Origin: Distichodus sexfasciatus
Lineage: Eukaryota; Chordata; Actinopteri; Characiformes; Distichodontidae
Assembly (NCBI GenBank): GCA_032718565.1
Contig: JAVGVS010000001.1
Location: 1,302,001 to 1,366,000, forward strand
Direction: 5' to 3'
Length of the DNA stretch: 64,000 nt
Position numbers and translations under genes: made by a program. The notes beneath the pieces were generated by a model. The model saw only the letters and a list, made by a program, of their open reading frames with translations. It was not told where the DNA came from and ran no database searches. Positions 35,261-48,114 of this stretch are shown one piece after another (within the stretch, counting starts at the first letter, position 1; each line of letters opens with the position of its first letter).

Positions 35261-38154
35261 GTATAGATTGTTGTGAGTTTCTCAGTGTGTCTTAGAATGT
35301 GAGTTGATAGCCGCAGGGCTTTCTGCTTCTGGGAGAATGTACACTGTGTGCAGAATCGTTGCCGATGCTCCCCAGTATGTCAGAGTGTTTGCTGTATCCA
35401 ATTCTCCAGCATTATGGGTGTAAGAAAAGCGCTTTATACAGTAAACGTAAGGAGTAATAATATGTTCATTGATACTGCTACATCTTATAGGAGTCGCAAT
35501 GATGGCAGAAATCAGCATTAGCTACTAGAAAGAAACAGTACTTGACTAGATTATGAAAACATGCTATTATTGCAGTAGACCATTTATCATATTACCCAGT
35601 TCTACATCATTCCAAACAACCAAAATTATATACACATATACAATTTCAATATGAGTCACGGCATTAATAATTAAATAAACCATTAATTCTCAGCAGTTAC
35701 CTATTGCTAGATCATCAGCAAAAGCTGTTCATTTTTAAACATAATGAAAATGTCATTGATATACAACGTCCTGGATGGGCCTAAGTATCAAGTAAATATT
35801 CTTATAGAGCTTAGGGGCGGAGGTGGTTTGCTCCGAACATTCAAGTCTAATCATGTGCTTATGGCAGGTTGACAGGGATTCTCGACAATGAAATTTGAAT
35901 AGGTATAATTACATAAACATGTCACGATGGCCATTTAATCCTGACACCGGGAAAACACGATGCACAGTACTGGTTTTCATCCAGATGGAGAAGGCCCAGC
36001 AGGGAGCAGAATAAAACATAAGAGATGTGACTAAGTAATAATCGCCCCCTGAGTGTGTGCTGAGCATCACAGGGATCTTTTAATTCAATCACGTTCACGT
36101 CCCAGCCCAGGTTATTGGAAGTGTCCTTGGAGTTTAGCGTTTGAGAGCTGAAGCCTGGTGAGGCGTCTCCTAACTGCATAATGATGGAAGCACACAGGCC
36201 AGCTCACTTAGCTTGTACCACAGAGATAATTTCCCATTATCATTTTCTGGCTCTCCACTAACAGAGTATCATACCTCACCACTTTCAAATTTGTATCAGT
36301 TTTGGATATCTCATGTATTGTCTGAGAACTTCCACCCAAACGAGTGTCAACGATGTACCTTATCTATTGCACGCTTAGGCAGAAGCCCTCACAATTTTTG
36401 GGCACAAGAAAAGAATTGGAGTCCTCAAGATAAAGATAGGTATCTCCTGAACAGAGGCTTGGCTTGAAGTCTGTGTGTGACAAAGCGCCTTGTGAACAGT
36501 CTGGATTTACATTAAGATATCTGAACACATTCGTATTCATGGAAAACAGGATGATAAAAGTCTCCATTCTTTTGGGGTAAGGGAGTCTGGGCCTTTGTCT
36601 GCTCAAGGAGGTTGACAGAAATGACAAAAATCAACTTTCAATCCACTGAACTAGACCAATGCACAAATCTCAATAAGACAATGTGAATTTCAGAACCAAT
36701 TCAAAACAAAATCACAACAAGTATGAAAGAATTCTAAGATGCAAGTATCCTGGCATATCAGTAAATCTCTTTACAGCTCTTCATGGATTCCTTGAAGTAT
36801 TTGCCATTCTCCCTCCTCCTCATCAAAACGCATCACTTTGATAAGACTGAACAACACATCGAGCAGACAGCTCTTTGAAAGCATCTGATTGAACATACCA
36901 CAGGCAAATAAAGACTGACATAAGGGCCAAAACCCAATTAGCCTTTGAGGAGAAAGAAAGTATATTGAAGAGTGAAAACCATCCCAGTGTTTCAGGTTTT
37001 CACATGTTTCTGAGCAGATCTCAGCGCTTGAACGTGGATGAGTTTCCTTCTTCTTGATAGATGACAGGACCTGTCTGGGACAGGAGAGAGATGGACACAC
37101 CCATCTGCCTCACATGACAAATAGCTTTTCCTTCCAGCCCTTTCCTTCCATCAGACACATCATCACCTTGTGTAGGGTTCGGGGTGAAGCTCCAACTCAG
37201 GATTCCAAGCAGAAAAAAGCGCCTTTCAAAACAAAATGACAGCTGCAAATCCACAGATCCACATAAATCTTTGAATATCCATCAGCGAGTGTAAACATCT
37301 CCTTTTGAAGACGCTTCTGTGGAAATAAAACAGGGAAAAGCAATATGTGCTCCAAATAGGAATCTGCTTACTCAAGTAAAGATTCCCTAAAACCACTTGG
37401 ATCTAAGGAAACATACAATTTTCACAACATCTATACAACTACAGTATGTCAGTGATGATTGTCATAAGCTTTACACATAGAGGCAAATCAGTCAGGAATC
37501 CCACACCTTTCAGTTAAGAGTTTAACTTCACTCCACTGCAGTGATGAATCCATCTCTCTTCTCACACATATCATGCTGCTTTGACAGCCTTGCTGTGTCT
37601 GAGCGCAATATATAAAGCATATGCCATGATCGCTGTCTCCTGCTTCCCCACCTCCTCCGTCAGGCCTCCCAGGCACATTGCAACAGCTATTTCTGCATGC
37701 CATCTGTTCAGTCATTTGCCATAGACTGCAAGTGCCTGACAATGTGTCTCCTTTTCCAAGGCTGTTCCATGTTCTTCTGTTGAATTTAATTAGGCTCAAA
37801 TACAAGAGACATGAGATGCACTGTAACAGTGTTAATGTGTGTGTAGGAATGGCTGTAAATGTCTTGTCCCCAAAGTTGTGGACGCCCCACTTTTAACTCT
37901 TTCTCTTGTACATCATGTCTTGTTATACCACTCACTTTTTCCTGACATTTTTAGTCGTATTGAGTAATACATATTTTACTTAAACCCAATAATCTGATCA
38001 AAGATTTAAAAAAAAGACATGTTGTGTATTGTATTTGTGTGTGAGTATATATTGGAGTTTGTGCATGGGTAGGGATAGGTTATTGGGGAGTTGTGAGGAC
38101 CTGATTGTCCCCGCACCGTCTGGAAAACCTGGGAATTTGACGATTTTTGTGTGG
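35261..38154. other. Non-coding stretch with candidate enhancer near 36 kb
   Basis: Positions about 35860-36200 are repeat-free and high-complexity (ATAATTACATAAACATGTC near 35906), and could be a conserved non-coding element. Open frames of 70-110 codons at 36.2-37.9 kb overlap on both strands and match nothing I recognise. Confidence 0.3.
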
Positions 38155-38362
38155 CATTGTGTCATGTCTCCCCCAGGACAGTTGGCCCACGCCGGCCACT
38201 AGTGGCCGCTAGAGACCTTGTATATAGTTTCCTTTGGGTTCATGGTTCACGGTGTGTTCTGTCCATATATGGGCAGATGTGTTGGTTCCTCCCCTTGTGT
38301 CTAGTTGTCTGTGATTCATTGGTTGTCCCCCGTTTGTCTTGTGTCATGTCATAGTTAGGCCC

Positions 38363-38371
38363 CTATATAAG
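38363..38371 (+). promoter_or_regulatory. TATA box within the solo LTR
   Basis: CTATATAAG about 204 bases into the LTR, preceded by GTTAGGCCC. Position and orientation fit the U3 promoter of a plus-oriented LTR. Confidence 0.6.
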
Positions 38372-38559
38372 TTCTGTCTTTTGTTCTAGTCTCTGTCTGT
38401 GCACCCTCAGATATCCATGTCTTCACTGATCCTGCATTATAACCTTGAGTCTCTGTCTGTGCCCCTGTCTGTCGTCTGCTGTCTGCCGGAAGTCAAAGTT
38501 GTCTTTGTGATGTGCTCTGTGTTAGTGTCTGTTAGATCTTTAGGAAATAGTTTAGAAGT

Positions 38560-38750
38560 TAGCATAGCCGTTAGCATTAGCAATAGTGCGGTTAGCCTTA
38601 GCATAGTCACTTCCTGTTAACCTTTTCCCTTTAGCATTAGCGTTAGCATTAGCATAGCATAGGTAACTTTAGTGTTAATCACTCCCACTTGATCCTTCCC
38701 CTTGTAGTGTTAGCATTAGCATAGCGTTAGCATTAGCTGTTTAGCTTAGG
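38560..38750. repeat. Degenerate TTAGCATTAGC array
   Basis: Irregular repeats of GTTAGC, ATTAGC and GCATAGC, interrupted by two CACTTCC/CACTCCC-type spacers. It lies inside the solo LTR, so it is part of that family's sequence or expanded there after insertion. Confidence 0.75.
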
Positions 38751-39030
38751 GTTAGTATTAGGTTCTCTTAGGTTAGTATTAGGTTGTTGCCCCGTTCTGT
38801 TCCCGTCCTTCTCATCCCCTCGTTATAGTTCCAGTCCCCGTGGTCTTTCCAGTTCCTGTTCCCCATCCATTCCGTCCTTAGTCCCAGACTGTACCTGTAC
38901 CTGTTCCTGTTCCCCGAGTTAGCCATAGAGTTTTGTGTAGTGAATGTGGTAGCCTGTCTCCGCGTCTTTGTCTTGTGTCCCTGTTCATCCAGTCTGATCC
39001 CTCCTAATCCCTTGCCTTGCATACATTGTA

Positions 39031-39036
39031 AATAAA
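39031..39036 (+). other. LTR polyadenylation signal
   Basis: AATAAA followed by TTATAATGCC, 60 bases before the 3' end of the LTR, in the place expected for the R/U5 border. Confidence 0.55.
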
Positions 39037-39101
39037 CTTATAATGCCACGAAAACCCTCCTGCAATCTGTGTCCGCTCCATACCTGCAACGTGACACATT
39101 G

Positions 39102-39652
39102 TGATGACATTTGTGTCAAGGTTCATAATTATTAATTTGTCACATACGTAGTCAAACAAGTACAACATTTAGTGAAATGCACCCTGTCTGTTACTTTTTT
39201 TTTTTTACCTTAAATTTAGCAAATTGTCATGGTGGTGTCCAGCCCAAAACAAGAGAGCACAAATCCTTCCTTCATTACACAGAAGTGTGGCACGTGGGAT
39301 TAAACAAACTGAAAATTGTAGAGAGTGAGTGATTGATTAAAATGAAAGACTGACAGACACAACGAACACAAGACAAATAAACCATGAGAGGACAACCTCC
39401 ATTGGTTACCTGGAGAAATGCCCAGTGATGGTAGGTGGGCACGATTACACAAATTTAAACATAAGAAATAAGGATTAATTTAAGAAACATGAATAGTTAA
39501 ACATTAATGTAAAGAATATAGAAAAAAAAAAACGAAACGTTCCTAAAAACGAATAACATAAATACTACTATGTATGTTAAAATGCAGTGTGCCTTTCTGC
39601 TGCCTAATAAACACACAAGTACACTTGGTCATTAATGTAAAGTGGATGACAG
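39102..39652. other. Non-coding stretch, no gene seen
   Basis: AT-rich sequence with two homopolymer runs (T near 39196, A near 39522). Nothing else can be supported. Confidence 0.4.
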
Positions 39653-40506
39653 ACAGAGATGGACAGTAACTAAGTACATTTACTTGAGTACTGTACTTAA
39701 GTAGAGTTTTTGAGTATCTGTACTTCACTTGAGTAGTATTTTATTTGTAAAGTTTTGACTTCCACTTCACTACATTTTAAAGACAAATACTGTACTTTTT
39801 ACTTCACTACATTTCTATCAAGGTTCTAATTACTCATTACTTTCAAATCTGTAGATAAAGTGGAGGTTATTCCCCCTTTTCTAAAAGGTGACTGGTTGTT
39901 TGGCAGGTGACAGTCTATCAGTAATCAGTAGGGTTACGTCACGCCTGTAGACTGGAACTATAAAACCAAGTTCAGACAGTTCTGCCATTTTCTGTCTTGA
40001 TTAAAACATTGTTGCTGTTGGAAAGTCATGAAGCTAGCGGTGTAGAGCTGGGTTTTAAGCAAATTGGAATGTTGATTTTACATTGTGTGCTGCATTTACA
40101 GCTGTCCTCCTGATTAACATACACATATATGTGTGCACACACTGCCAGAGCTGGGTTAGAACACTACCAGGCTTTTTGTGGGGGTGTGTAGTCTTACTAT
40201 TAATAAAATAAACTAGTGACTGGTTTTCTTTATCAGTTTAGGTTGTGTTTCATTCTGTAACATTCTACCAATTCCTTATTCTACAGCTTCTACAAGCTAG
40301 TCAGAGGCATTAGGTGTTGTAAGTGTTGTTGCAATAATGCAACAATGTGGTGAAATAAGATGTACTTTTAATACTGAAGTATTTTTTAAAACAAGTACTT
40401 CAGTACTTTAACTTAAGTAAAAATTTGACTGTACAACTTTCACTTGTATTGGAGTATCATTTGACTAGTGGTATCTGTACTTTCACTTAAGTAATGAAGT
40501 AATGAA
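39653..40506. mobile_element. Probable hAT-type MITE of the TACTTAAGTA family, about 854 bp
   Basis: The left end carries ACTTGAGTACTGTACTTAAG and the right end ACTTTAACTTAAGTAAAAAT, CTGTACTTTCACTTAAG. These are mirror motifs of a family I recognise as very common in fish. The 8-mer GATGACAG lies at 39645-39652 and again at 40507-40514, consistent with a hAT-size duplication. The left edge (ACAGAGATGGACAGTAAC) resembles the usual CAGAGGTGG start, but the right edge lacks the expected CACCTCTG, so that end is eroded. No transposase frame inside. Confidence 0.65.
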
Positions 40507-40914
40507 GATGACAGCACAAATTCACGAGTCAGTCTGTGTTCTTAAGAACCGTTAAAAGTTGAGGTGGCACATCTTGGCTAAGAATCCTTAATGCCTGAGG
40601 ATAGAACCTATGTGAATTCTGGCTCTGGAAAGATTTATAAAGTTTGTCTAACATTTAACTAATCAACAGAAAGAATCAAAAGATTTTGGTTACTGAGGTT
40701 AAGGCGAGTAATAGTGAAGTGTACTATTATTTACATCCAATGATTAAGGAAAATGAATGGAACTACCTCCCTAAGATAGAACAACATTGGAGTGTGTGTG
40801 TGTGGGTGGGTACACAACATTGGCCTGATGATGTAAGAGATGGTAAATGGCACTAGGAAGATGAATACTCTGAAACTGCCACAGTTCATGCACACTTGAT
40901 GGATTGCAGCCTCT

Positions 40915-41990
40915 ATGGAGACACTCAGTGATCCAGTCATGAGCCACAGATTTGTGGGAAGAATAGAGAGGCTAAGTAGTTTTACCAGCCTTAAGAAAAC
41001 AAAATATGAGGAAGAGAAAGAGGGAACTGGAGTGAACTGTAAAATGGTTAAAAGACCTACAGCATGGCTTTCCATTTTAAAGAGAGGTAATGCGTGGGCA
41101 TTTAGGAATTCAATTAGGGAGGTTTCTGCCCAGTGTAGGCTGAGGGTAATTACCTGTGAAGTGGAAGTGTAAAGCTTATGTTGCATCTTGGTGGAGGGTT
41201 TCATGCTCTGCTGAAACGGAAACTCAGCAGGTAAAAAGCAAGTCAGGGATTCTAAACCTAGAAACACACTGTGAAGCTGACACTTACCACACACATTACA
41301 ACACACAAACACACACTCTCCCCCAGGTGGTGATGGACATGCTAAGAGGACATAAACCCCACATAAGGACCGGTATATTGGAAGACACAAAGAAAAACCA
41401 ACAGAAAGATTTTCTAGACAGGGTGCAATTACTGTTTACTGGTGTGACTGATTGCACAGTAAAGGTGTGAGAAAAGAGACATGTAAACACACAGGTACTC
41501 TAGCTGTTTCAAGAATTTACTGTGGATCATGGTTACTTCAGTGTATTTTCTGTGAAACAAGGACTTAGCTGCAGAGAAGATTTTATTAACAAAGGCAGGC
41601 AGAGACAGAGACTTGGGAAGTAATATTTAATGGACAAGATTCAGAAAACTGGTATAACCAAGGAGATAACAGAGATCAAATAAAAATAAGAGCAAACGTT
41701 TGGCAAGATTTGTGGCCAATGAACACAGCAAACAAGACCAAACCAAGGAATATAGGTTTGCTAATGTACATAGTGAAGGCAATACTTCTTACTAAGTGAA
41801 ATCAAATATACTCAGTCCATATATACTAGTAAAAATGGTAAATCATGTCTATGGTCAAGGAGGGGTTCACAGTGTCCCTTGTGTCATGGTGAGAAAGGCC
41901 ATGTACCCAGACTATCACATGCAAGATTGTAGTTTCATTTTAATTAAATTTATAATAATGTTTATAAAGGGATCATAGAAAAATGATATT
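40915..41990 (+). pseudogene. Decayed coding-like remnant, family unknown
   Basis: A chain of plus-strand frames follows one another with shifts: 40915-41172, 41156-41470, then an un-started frame of about 68 codons ending at a TGA near 41797, then one near 41800-41930. The third has protein-like composition (NANVWQDL-type region, then KPRNIGLLMYIV). The fourth includes CPLCHGEKGHV, a C-x2-C-x5-H pattern like zinc-binding motifs near the ends of retroelement proteins. A minus-strand frame of 219 codons (40731-41390) covers the same DNA and is probably the shadow. The succession of shifted frames suggests a dead mobile-element gene. I cannot assign the family, and chance is not excluded. Confidence 0.28.
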
Positions 41991-42961
41991 AAACTATATT
42001 TATTGGTCCTAACACTGTATGGCAGTATCCAGACCATCTCAGTGCTCAATGGTCTATCTGAATGTCATTTCATCTATCTTATTTTTAGATAGGTGCTAGG
42101 TGTAGTGCTATTGTTCAGTGCTATGGCCAGGTGTAGGCTGAGAGCAAACTGATGGTGCATTGCCATGGCAGAAACTGGAGATTGGAAGAGAACAGTACTG
42201 CAGCTGCAGGCCCGTCATGATTTACTGTGCTGTATACTGCATCACCATAGGCAGTGTGGAGGACATGTTTTATGGTCTCTTTCTCTCATCACCCATTTAT
42301 GCATGCTCTCCTCTTTTTGCTCCCTTTCGGGCTCTCTTGCCCTTTTACCCCATTTGCCATCCGCTCTTATTGGTTTGACTATTCAATCTTGGCCTTCTCA
42401 TTATCTCCCGTTATAGCAGTTATCATGGGAATTCTGCACTTTATGCACCTCAGCTATTATTTGCAGCTGTGCTTAAGTGAAGTCATCCACTGTGCCTGTA
42501 GTCTGCACTAGAACAAAGCAGCAATGGTTCATATTTCATTGTTGAATTTCATTCCTCTGTCTTTATTATATTCTTCACTATCTCCTTCATACTTAAAATA
42601 AAAATGGGCCATAGACCTGGGCATAATAAATAATATAATCTCATGGGCTACTTTTCTAACATACATACTCACAGACAGGAGCATGTGCACAGGAGTAAGA
42701 CCTTACTGAGAGCAGAATGAAACACACCCTGCCCTCAAGATGGAGAAACAGGCACAAATGTAAATGAACAGTTGGTACAAGACGCCTATCTCCTGTTAAA
42801 ATACCAGAATGAACAGTTACACTACATTGCAAAAAATGACCTTCCATGGTTTCAGTGCCCATTTAAGGGAACAATTTGACAATTTTTTAAAAAATTCAAT
42901 CTGGCATATTGTTAAAAAGGATTTAAATGATTAAAATATTAATAAAATTATGCTACAATTT
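41991..42961. other. Non-coding stretch, no gene seen
   Basis: Unique sequence. Three overlapping short frames at 42160-42511 in a T/C-rich patch look like composition effects. Confidence 0.35.
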
Positions 42962-43240
42962 GGGCGGCGCGGTGGTGCAGTGGTTAATGCTGCTGCCTCA
43001 TAGCGAGAAGGTCTTGGGTTCGATCCCCAGGTCGGCTGTAGGCCCTCCCTGTGTGGAGATTGAATCCCCTCCCTGTGTTCGCTTGGGCCTTCTCTGGGGT
43101 CTCCAGTTTATTCCCACAGTTGAAAGCATGCAATATAGGTTAATTAGTGACTCTAAATTGGCCCCATAAGGTGTGAGTGAGAGTGTTATTGTGTGTGCCC
43201 TGTGGTGTATTGGCGCTTATCCAGGGTTGGTCCCTGGGTA
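42962..43240 (+). mobile_element. SINE family A, tail lost
   Basis: GGGCGGCGCGGTGGTGCAGTG head with A box, GGGTTCGATCCCC as B box, then CCTGTGTGGAGATTGAATCC and a body running to GTGGTGTATTGGCGCTTATC. It stops before the ATGA tail. Good preservation of both pol III boxes. Confidence 0.8.
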
Positions 43241-45927
43241 CATTTGGAGCTCCTCTGCACAAAGATTGTCTGCAAAATGGAATTTGAGGTTCCAGTCTTT
43301 TGATTCTCATATGAGATGTAGTGTCTGAGGTTATGGTAGAAATCATGGGTGAATAGGCCATTAAAGAGCCTTTAGTGTGTATGTTTACATCATGTCGTCT
43401 TTTGATTCCAGCTAGGGAACCTGACATGTTCAGGGTGCAATCCATGTGACTACACTGACATTAGAGCCCACAGATCTGTGAAATTTACTCTGTTCCCTCA
43501 TAGAATAAGGGAACTTTGTGAGGCAATAATTATGAATTTGAGGAGCTTTACTCCAACACTGCCACCACAGATCATGGTGTTTAAAAAATATCTGATATTT
43601 ATTGCTATTACATCTTAATTTATGAATACACAGTTACTCTACTAAACAAACTAACATGAATAAGCACTTGATGGCATTCTACTCTCAGGTCAAGCAGGAC
43701 ATAAATATGGACATTGCCATTTAAAGAGTCTCTATGCAGCAAAAATTGAAAATCACTGTAGTTTCCTCAGTGGCCCCTAAAAGTAGAATTGGCTCTCACA
43801 TTTCTACAGAGGCCCATCAATTTACAGCAAATGAGAAAGAACAATGGCTGCCCAGTTCATCAGACATAAATCTTCCATGCATGAGGCAGCTGGCTGTTCG
43901 TTTATTATGCAGGGTTATCTGCTCATCTGGATAACAGTGCTTTGTTGTCAAGAGGCCAAACCAGCTCAAATAATCCATGGCTTTGTTATTCCCTGTGTTC
44001 TAACGAGTTGGGTTGTTGCCTGCTTGCTAATTAACATGTAATTCATCAGAGCAAAAGCTGGTGTCTCACACTGGGACCAGAACATGTAGGTTCTAGAAAC
44101 CTTGTGTTCCTGCAGTGTTTATATTCTGAGGAAAAAACTGTTTGTGTGACCTAACAGAAGTGAAACACCAGCTCCTAAATTTAATTCTGTTACAGCCCTC
44201 TCACATTTGCTAGAGGCAATGCACTCCAGCAACAGGACGTCATTCCACTCAGGGTTCTGTTTTCTAGCATCTTGGCGGGTAAACACTCACTAAGAAGATG
44301 ACTGCTGGTTACGTGAGCTTGAGTTAACACTAAAAAAATTTAGCAGACTCATAAGTTTCACAGAAAAACTGAGAAATGCAAACAGCATGCACGGGCCAAG
44401 CATACGTTCAATTTAGGCCACTGAACTCTCAGCAGTTTCCATATTTGACTGTTCTGGTGATTTTCTACACAAGTAGCACTGTTCAGTCTTCACAGCCAGC
44501 AGTGAAGAAATCATTCCACAGTAGAAGTGTCACAAAGGGAAGACTAAACAGACGCTGGAGAAAGAGGAGAAAGAGGTGGTGAGGTTTACAGAGAGAGGCA
44601 GATGAAGCTGCCAGATGAATTGTGTGCGCACAAAGAACAAACAGTCCAACAACTTAAATGAGGACTCAGAAAAGAGGAAGAAGGACAGGACAAATTCAAA
44701 AACAGAAAGTTTATGCTAAGGAAATTGCATCTGCTGTAGCTATTCATTTTGGGTAGTGATGGACTCATGAGACAGGCAAGTCATAGAGATATTAAGTCTG
44801 CATCCTGTTTACACTTTTTCATGGCATAACAATTGTGAAATGACAATAATGATCTTGTTTCAGAATGTCAAAAAAGTAAAAAAATGTTGCTAATGAACTG
44901 AAGTTAAAAAGCCTAACTTGACATCATGCAAATGACATTGCGCTAACAGGCCTCAACCAGATTTCATTAAGAATTGCACCATTAGTGGTTGTGGATGGAT
45001 GATTTGTGTATTGCTTTCAGGCCCCTTTGCACCTGCTGTTCAGTAATTTGGAGACAGAACAGCCAAGGAAACAAAATAAAGATCATCTTGATCTGGACAG
45101 TTATATCCCGCTGATATGTGTTTAGAGGCTATGCAGTTTCATTTTGATTAAATTCTGTCAGTTAGAATATCGATCCTACTGTGCAGGTTTAGACAAAGGC
45201 CATTCCATGTCTGAGCTCACCAAGTACAGAAGCATCTGTGACTGAGAAGAAGTCAGAGTGGAAGGAACACCAAGTTCTCTTCCACTCTTAGGTCATGAAA
45301 GATTCTGAAAAATAAATATCACTGCACAGCAGGTAGGATGGGATGGGATAGTCACAGGAAACAATAAAGTCAAAGTAACAGCAATGGAAAATAGACCATT
45401 TTTTCACAGAAACTAATGATTTCATGTTGTTCTGACCCAGTCTCTAGTCCTGTAGCCAAACAGGTGGTCATAAGCAAAGCAAATGCAGCTAACGGGTAAG
45501 CAGAGCATATTCATGGCACTGATTAAATGCAATGATCAAAGTCACAGAGCAATACTGAAACCAGATGGCAGTGGCAAGAAAGTGCGAACAGGTGCAAATG
45601 GTGGTGCATAAACTGACAATCCAGAAAATCCTCTAGTCTGATGTTTAGAGGTCAGCACACTTTAAGCGACAGGTACGCTGTACACTCCCATTCCTCCTCC
45701 TCCCACAAATATGACTATCAGTACCTTTATTTATTTATTCATTAGTTTTGTTTCAGATAAGCCCTAAGGCAGAGCATCACAGCACCAACACAGCATGGGG
45801 ACAGTCAGGAGCAATCACAGGCTGCTAGAAAAGCCACTGCAGAAACAAAAGCAATTCACTTGTTAACTCTACAGCGCCTCTGCAGGACACACAGCAAAAA
45901 AGCTATTCAGAGCACAGAAATCAGTCA
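43241..45927. other. Non-coding stretch, no gene seen
   Basis: Unique sequence with a small (TTTA)n run near 45728. No exon or repeat copy supported. Confidence 0.35.
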
Positions 45928-46055
45928 ACCCAAGCACTGCTCCCCGGGTGCTGCCAAAGCTGCCCACTGCACCTTCACGGATGGGTCAAATGCAGAGGTC
46001 ACATTTCATTGTGCTGTGCTGTACTGTGGTGTGTTCACAATAACAAATAATCACT
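45928..46055 (+). mobile_element. SINE family B, 5'-truncated
   Basis: Starts inside the body at CCAAGCACTGCTCCCCGGG, then GGGTCAAATGCAGAGGTCAC and tail AACAAATAATCACTCAC. The tRNA head is missing, as usual for 5'-truncated retroposition. Confidence 0.75.
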
Positions 46056-48114
46056 CACTAAAAATAGTTTTGACAATTAAGCGCTGGGAAAGTTCTTACT
46101 GAAAAAAGATGGCACATTTCTTAACAGAGCAAACCATGGTTTTCTGTATCTTTTTGAAATTTGTCAAACAGCAAAAATGTAGATTTGAGAATCTGAAAAT
46201 ATTTCATATCAAATATTTATAGTGAACAAAACCAAACGTTCGCTGGATATACTTACATAAAAAACACATTTTCTTTCATACACTTACAAAAACAAACTCC
46301 TTGCAGAATTCTCAACAATGACCTTGCCAATGCTATCTTTAAAATATGAAAACATGAAGGCGTCCGTGGAGGAGTAAGACCTTACATGCCTGTTTCAGAG
46401 TGATAATAATTCACTGCTTGTTGTGCAGTTTTGGGAATTTGATCATAAACCACTAGGGCCCAGCGAGAAAGAGACTGAAAATATAAATACATATAATTCT
46501 CCAACACATGGTGTAGTGCTGTTTTCTTGTTCTCAGAGGATCTTGTCTGGAGCCAAGTTTTGTTAAAATGTTATATTTAAATCCACACAAATAAATAAAA
46601 TCAGAAGTGAACAGCAGCTAATCTTGCTCAAGAAAGACCCCTACAAGTAAAACTCTTTGCCTGTGTTTATTTACTTAAACGATTAAGTGGGCATACTTAT
46701 TATCATAACAAGTCTGGCAGTGTTCTGTAAGTGTGTAAAATGAAGATTACACAGACCTGCAGCAAAGTGTAATTTATCATGACAAGATATGTTAACCAAA
46801 GCCTGGGTGGAGATCTTCTATAGGGAGCATTTCTGTTACTTAGGAAAGTGGAAGGAAAAATCATACAAAAGTTATTGCACATAAGGAGACCATTGGAAAA
46901 AAAAATAGGTAAAACACTATTACATTTGTCTGAAAAAGAAAGAAAAAGTTGTTGTCTGGAGCTCATTGGCAGCCTGATGACAGCTTAAATTTAAGTCAAC
47001 TGAAACATGAGCCAGAGCTGGGCACCTCTTCACCACCTTGGACTGGCTCATTCCTCACATAAATCATTCTAGATTTTTATTTTGGAAGGCAATGTCTGAC
47101 ACTGGCAATATTATTTATTCTTATTGATAGTAATAACCTCATAGTCCATCATGGAATGCAGACGAATCTTAGTAAGACTAGACAGATAAAAGCTGCATGA
47201 ACCTGTCAAATCAGAAAGTAACACATTTCAGTCACAATCTGTAAAAAGAATCAACCATTTCTATTCTGAGAAGCTCATCAAATCTTTATCAACAAGTAGT
47301 CAACACATTGCACAGAATCACTATCACTAAGACAAGACTATTAGACAAAGCTAAAGAAATAAACATAAAGAAGGGAGAAATCACAAAGCAGATCTCTGAT
47401 CAATTTCTCCTAATGAAATATAGTCAATGATGGAATCATTGATATAGTGCCATATGTTTTCAGGCATCTTCTCCTACTGGCAGTCAGATCTCCTCAGAAT
47501 GGCCCACATGCTGGCACAAAAAAAAACAGTTTTCAAGTCTACTCTGATGTAAAAAATATTTTATCTTTAACTTTAAGAGCCAACTTTTGCATATTTGAAA
47601 GATCGTTTGAAAGACAGAGGGTGGTTTCATGAAAGACAGTGCATGAAGTATAATAAAGAGAGATAGCTTCAATGTGCCACTCATGCATGAGGCAGACTGA
47701 GCTTGGCAGATTGTCTTCTACAACCTGGAGACAAGGCTATAGTATACACATACTGTATAAAAACTCCAAAGGATGAACAAATATAGTTACACTTCATTTT
47801 GTATGTTAGACAAATTTTAGTTACTTAGTAGTTATTTAATTTTACAGCAGACTTTTAACGTCTGTATATGGTTAGGTTTAGTGTAAGGGGAGTTTATTTT
47901 ATGGTTAAGGTTAGATTTTGGGTCTAGAACAGTGTTGAGAGTGATTTAAACTTGTCATTTGGAATGTATTAAAGTCAAACCTTTTCATATGACTGAACCA
48001 TATGTATATTAATAATTTTGACACTGTTCATTGAAGGTCTGCTTATATATACAAGCAATTGAATATCACATAAAAGTTAAAAGGTGATGTCTAGGCACAT
48101 ACAGGTCACTGAGA
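46056..48114. other. Non-coding stretch, possible old repeat
   Basis: Positions 47790-48000 include GGTTAGGTTTAGTGTAAGG and similar G/T-rich TTAGG strings, like a degraded fish MITE, but no ends were found. The rest is AT-rich unique sequence. Confidence 0.3.

Larger units (their letters stand above)
38160..39096 (+). mobile_element. Solo LTR of an LTR retroelement, 937 bp
   Basis: The unit begins TGTCATGTCTCC and ends CAACGTGACA, so it has the TG...CA ends with short inverted repeats (TGTCA/TGACA) of an LTR. A perfect 5-bp duplication CATTG flanks it (38155-38159 and 39097-39101). Inside are a TATA box (CTATATAAG, 38363-38371), a degenerate TTAGCATTAGC array, a C/T-rich part and an AATAAA signal at 39031-39036, 60 bases before the end. 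No internal retroelement sequence and no second LTR adjoin, so this is what remains after recombination between two LTRs. The family could be gypsy-like or retroviral and cannot be told from the LTR alone. The TATA-to-AATAAA distance of about 660 bases would imply a long R region. Confidence 0.82.

Noticed and set aside
40731..41390. 219-codon minus-strand frame as a membrane protein gene
   Set aside because: Hydrophobic but without family resemblance, Kozak context or splice sites. The plus strand of the same DNA looks more protein-like, so the frame is probably a shadow.
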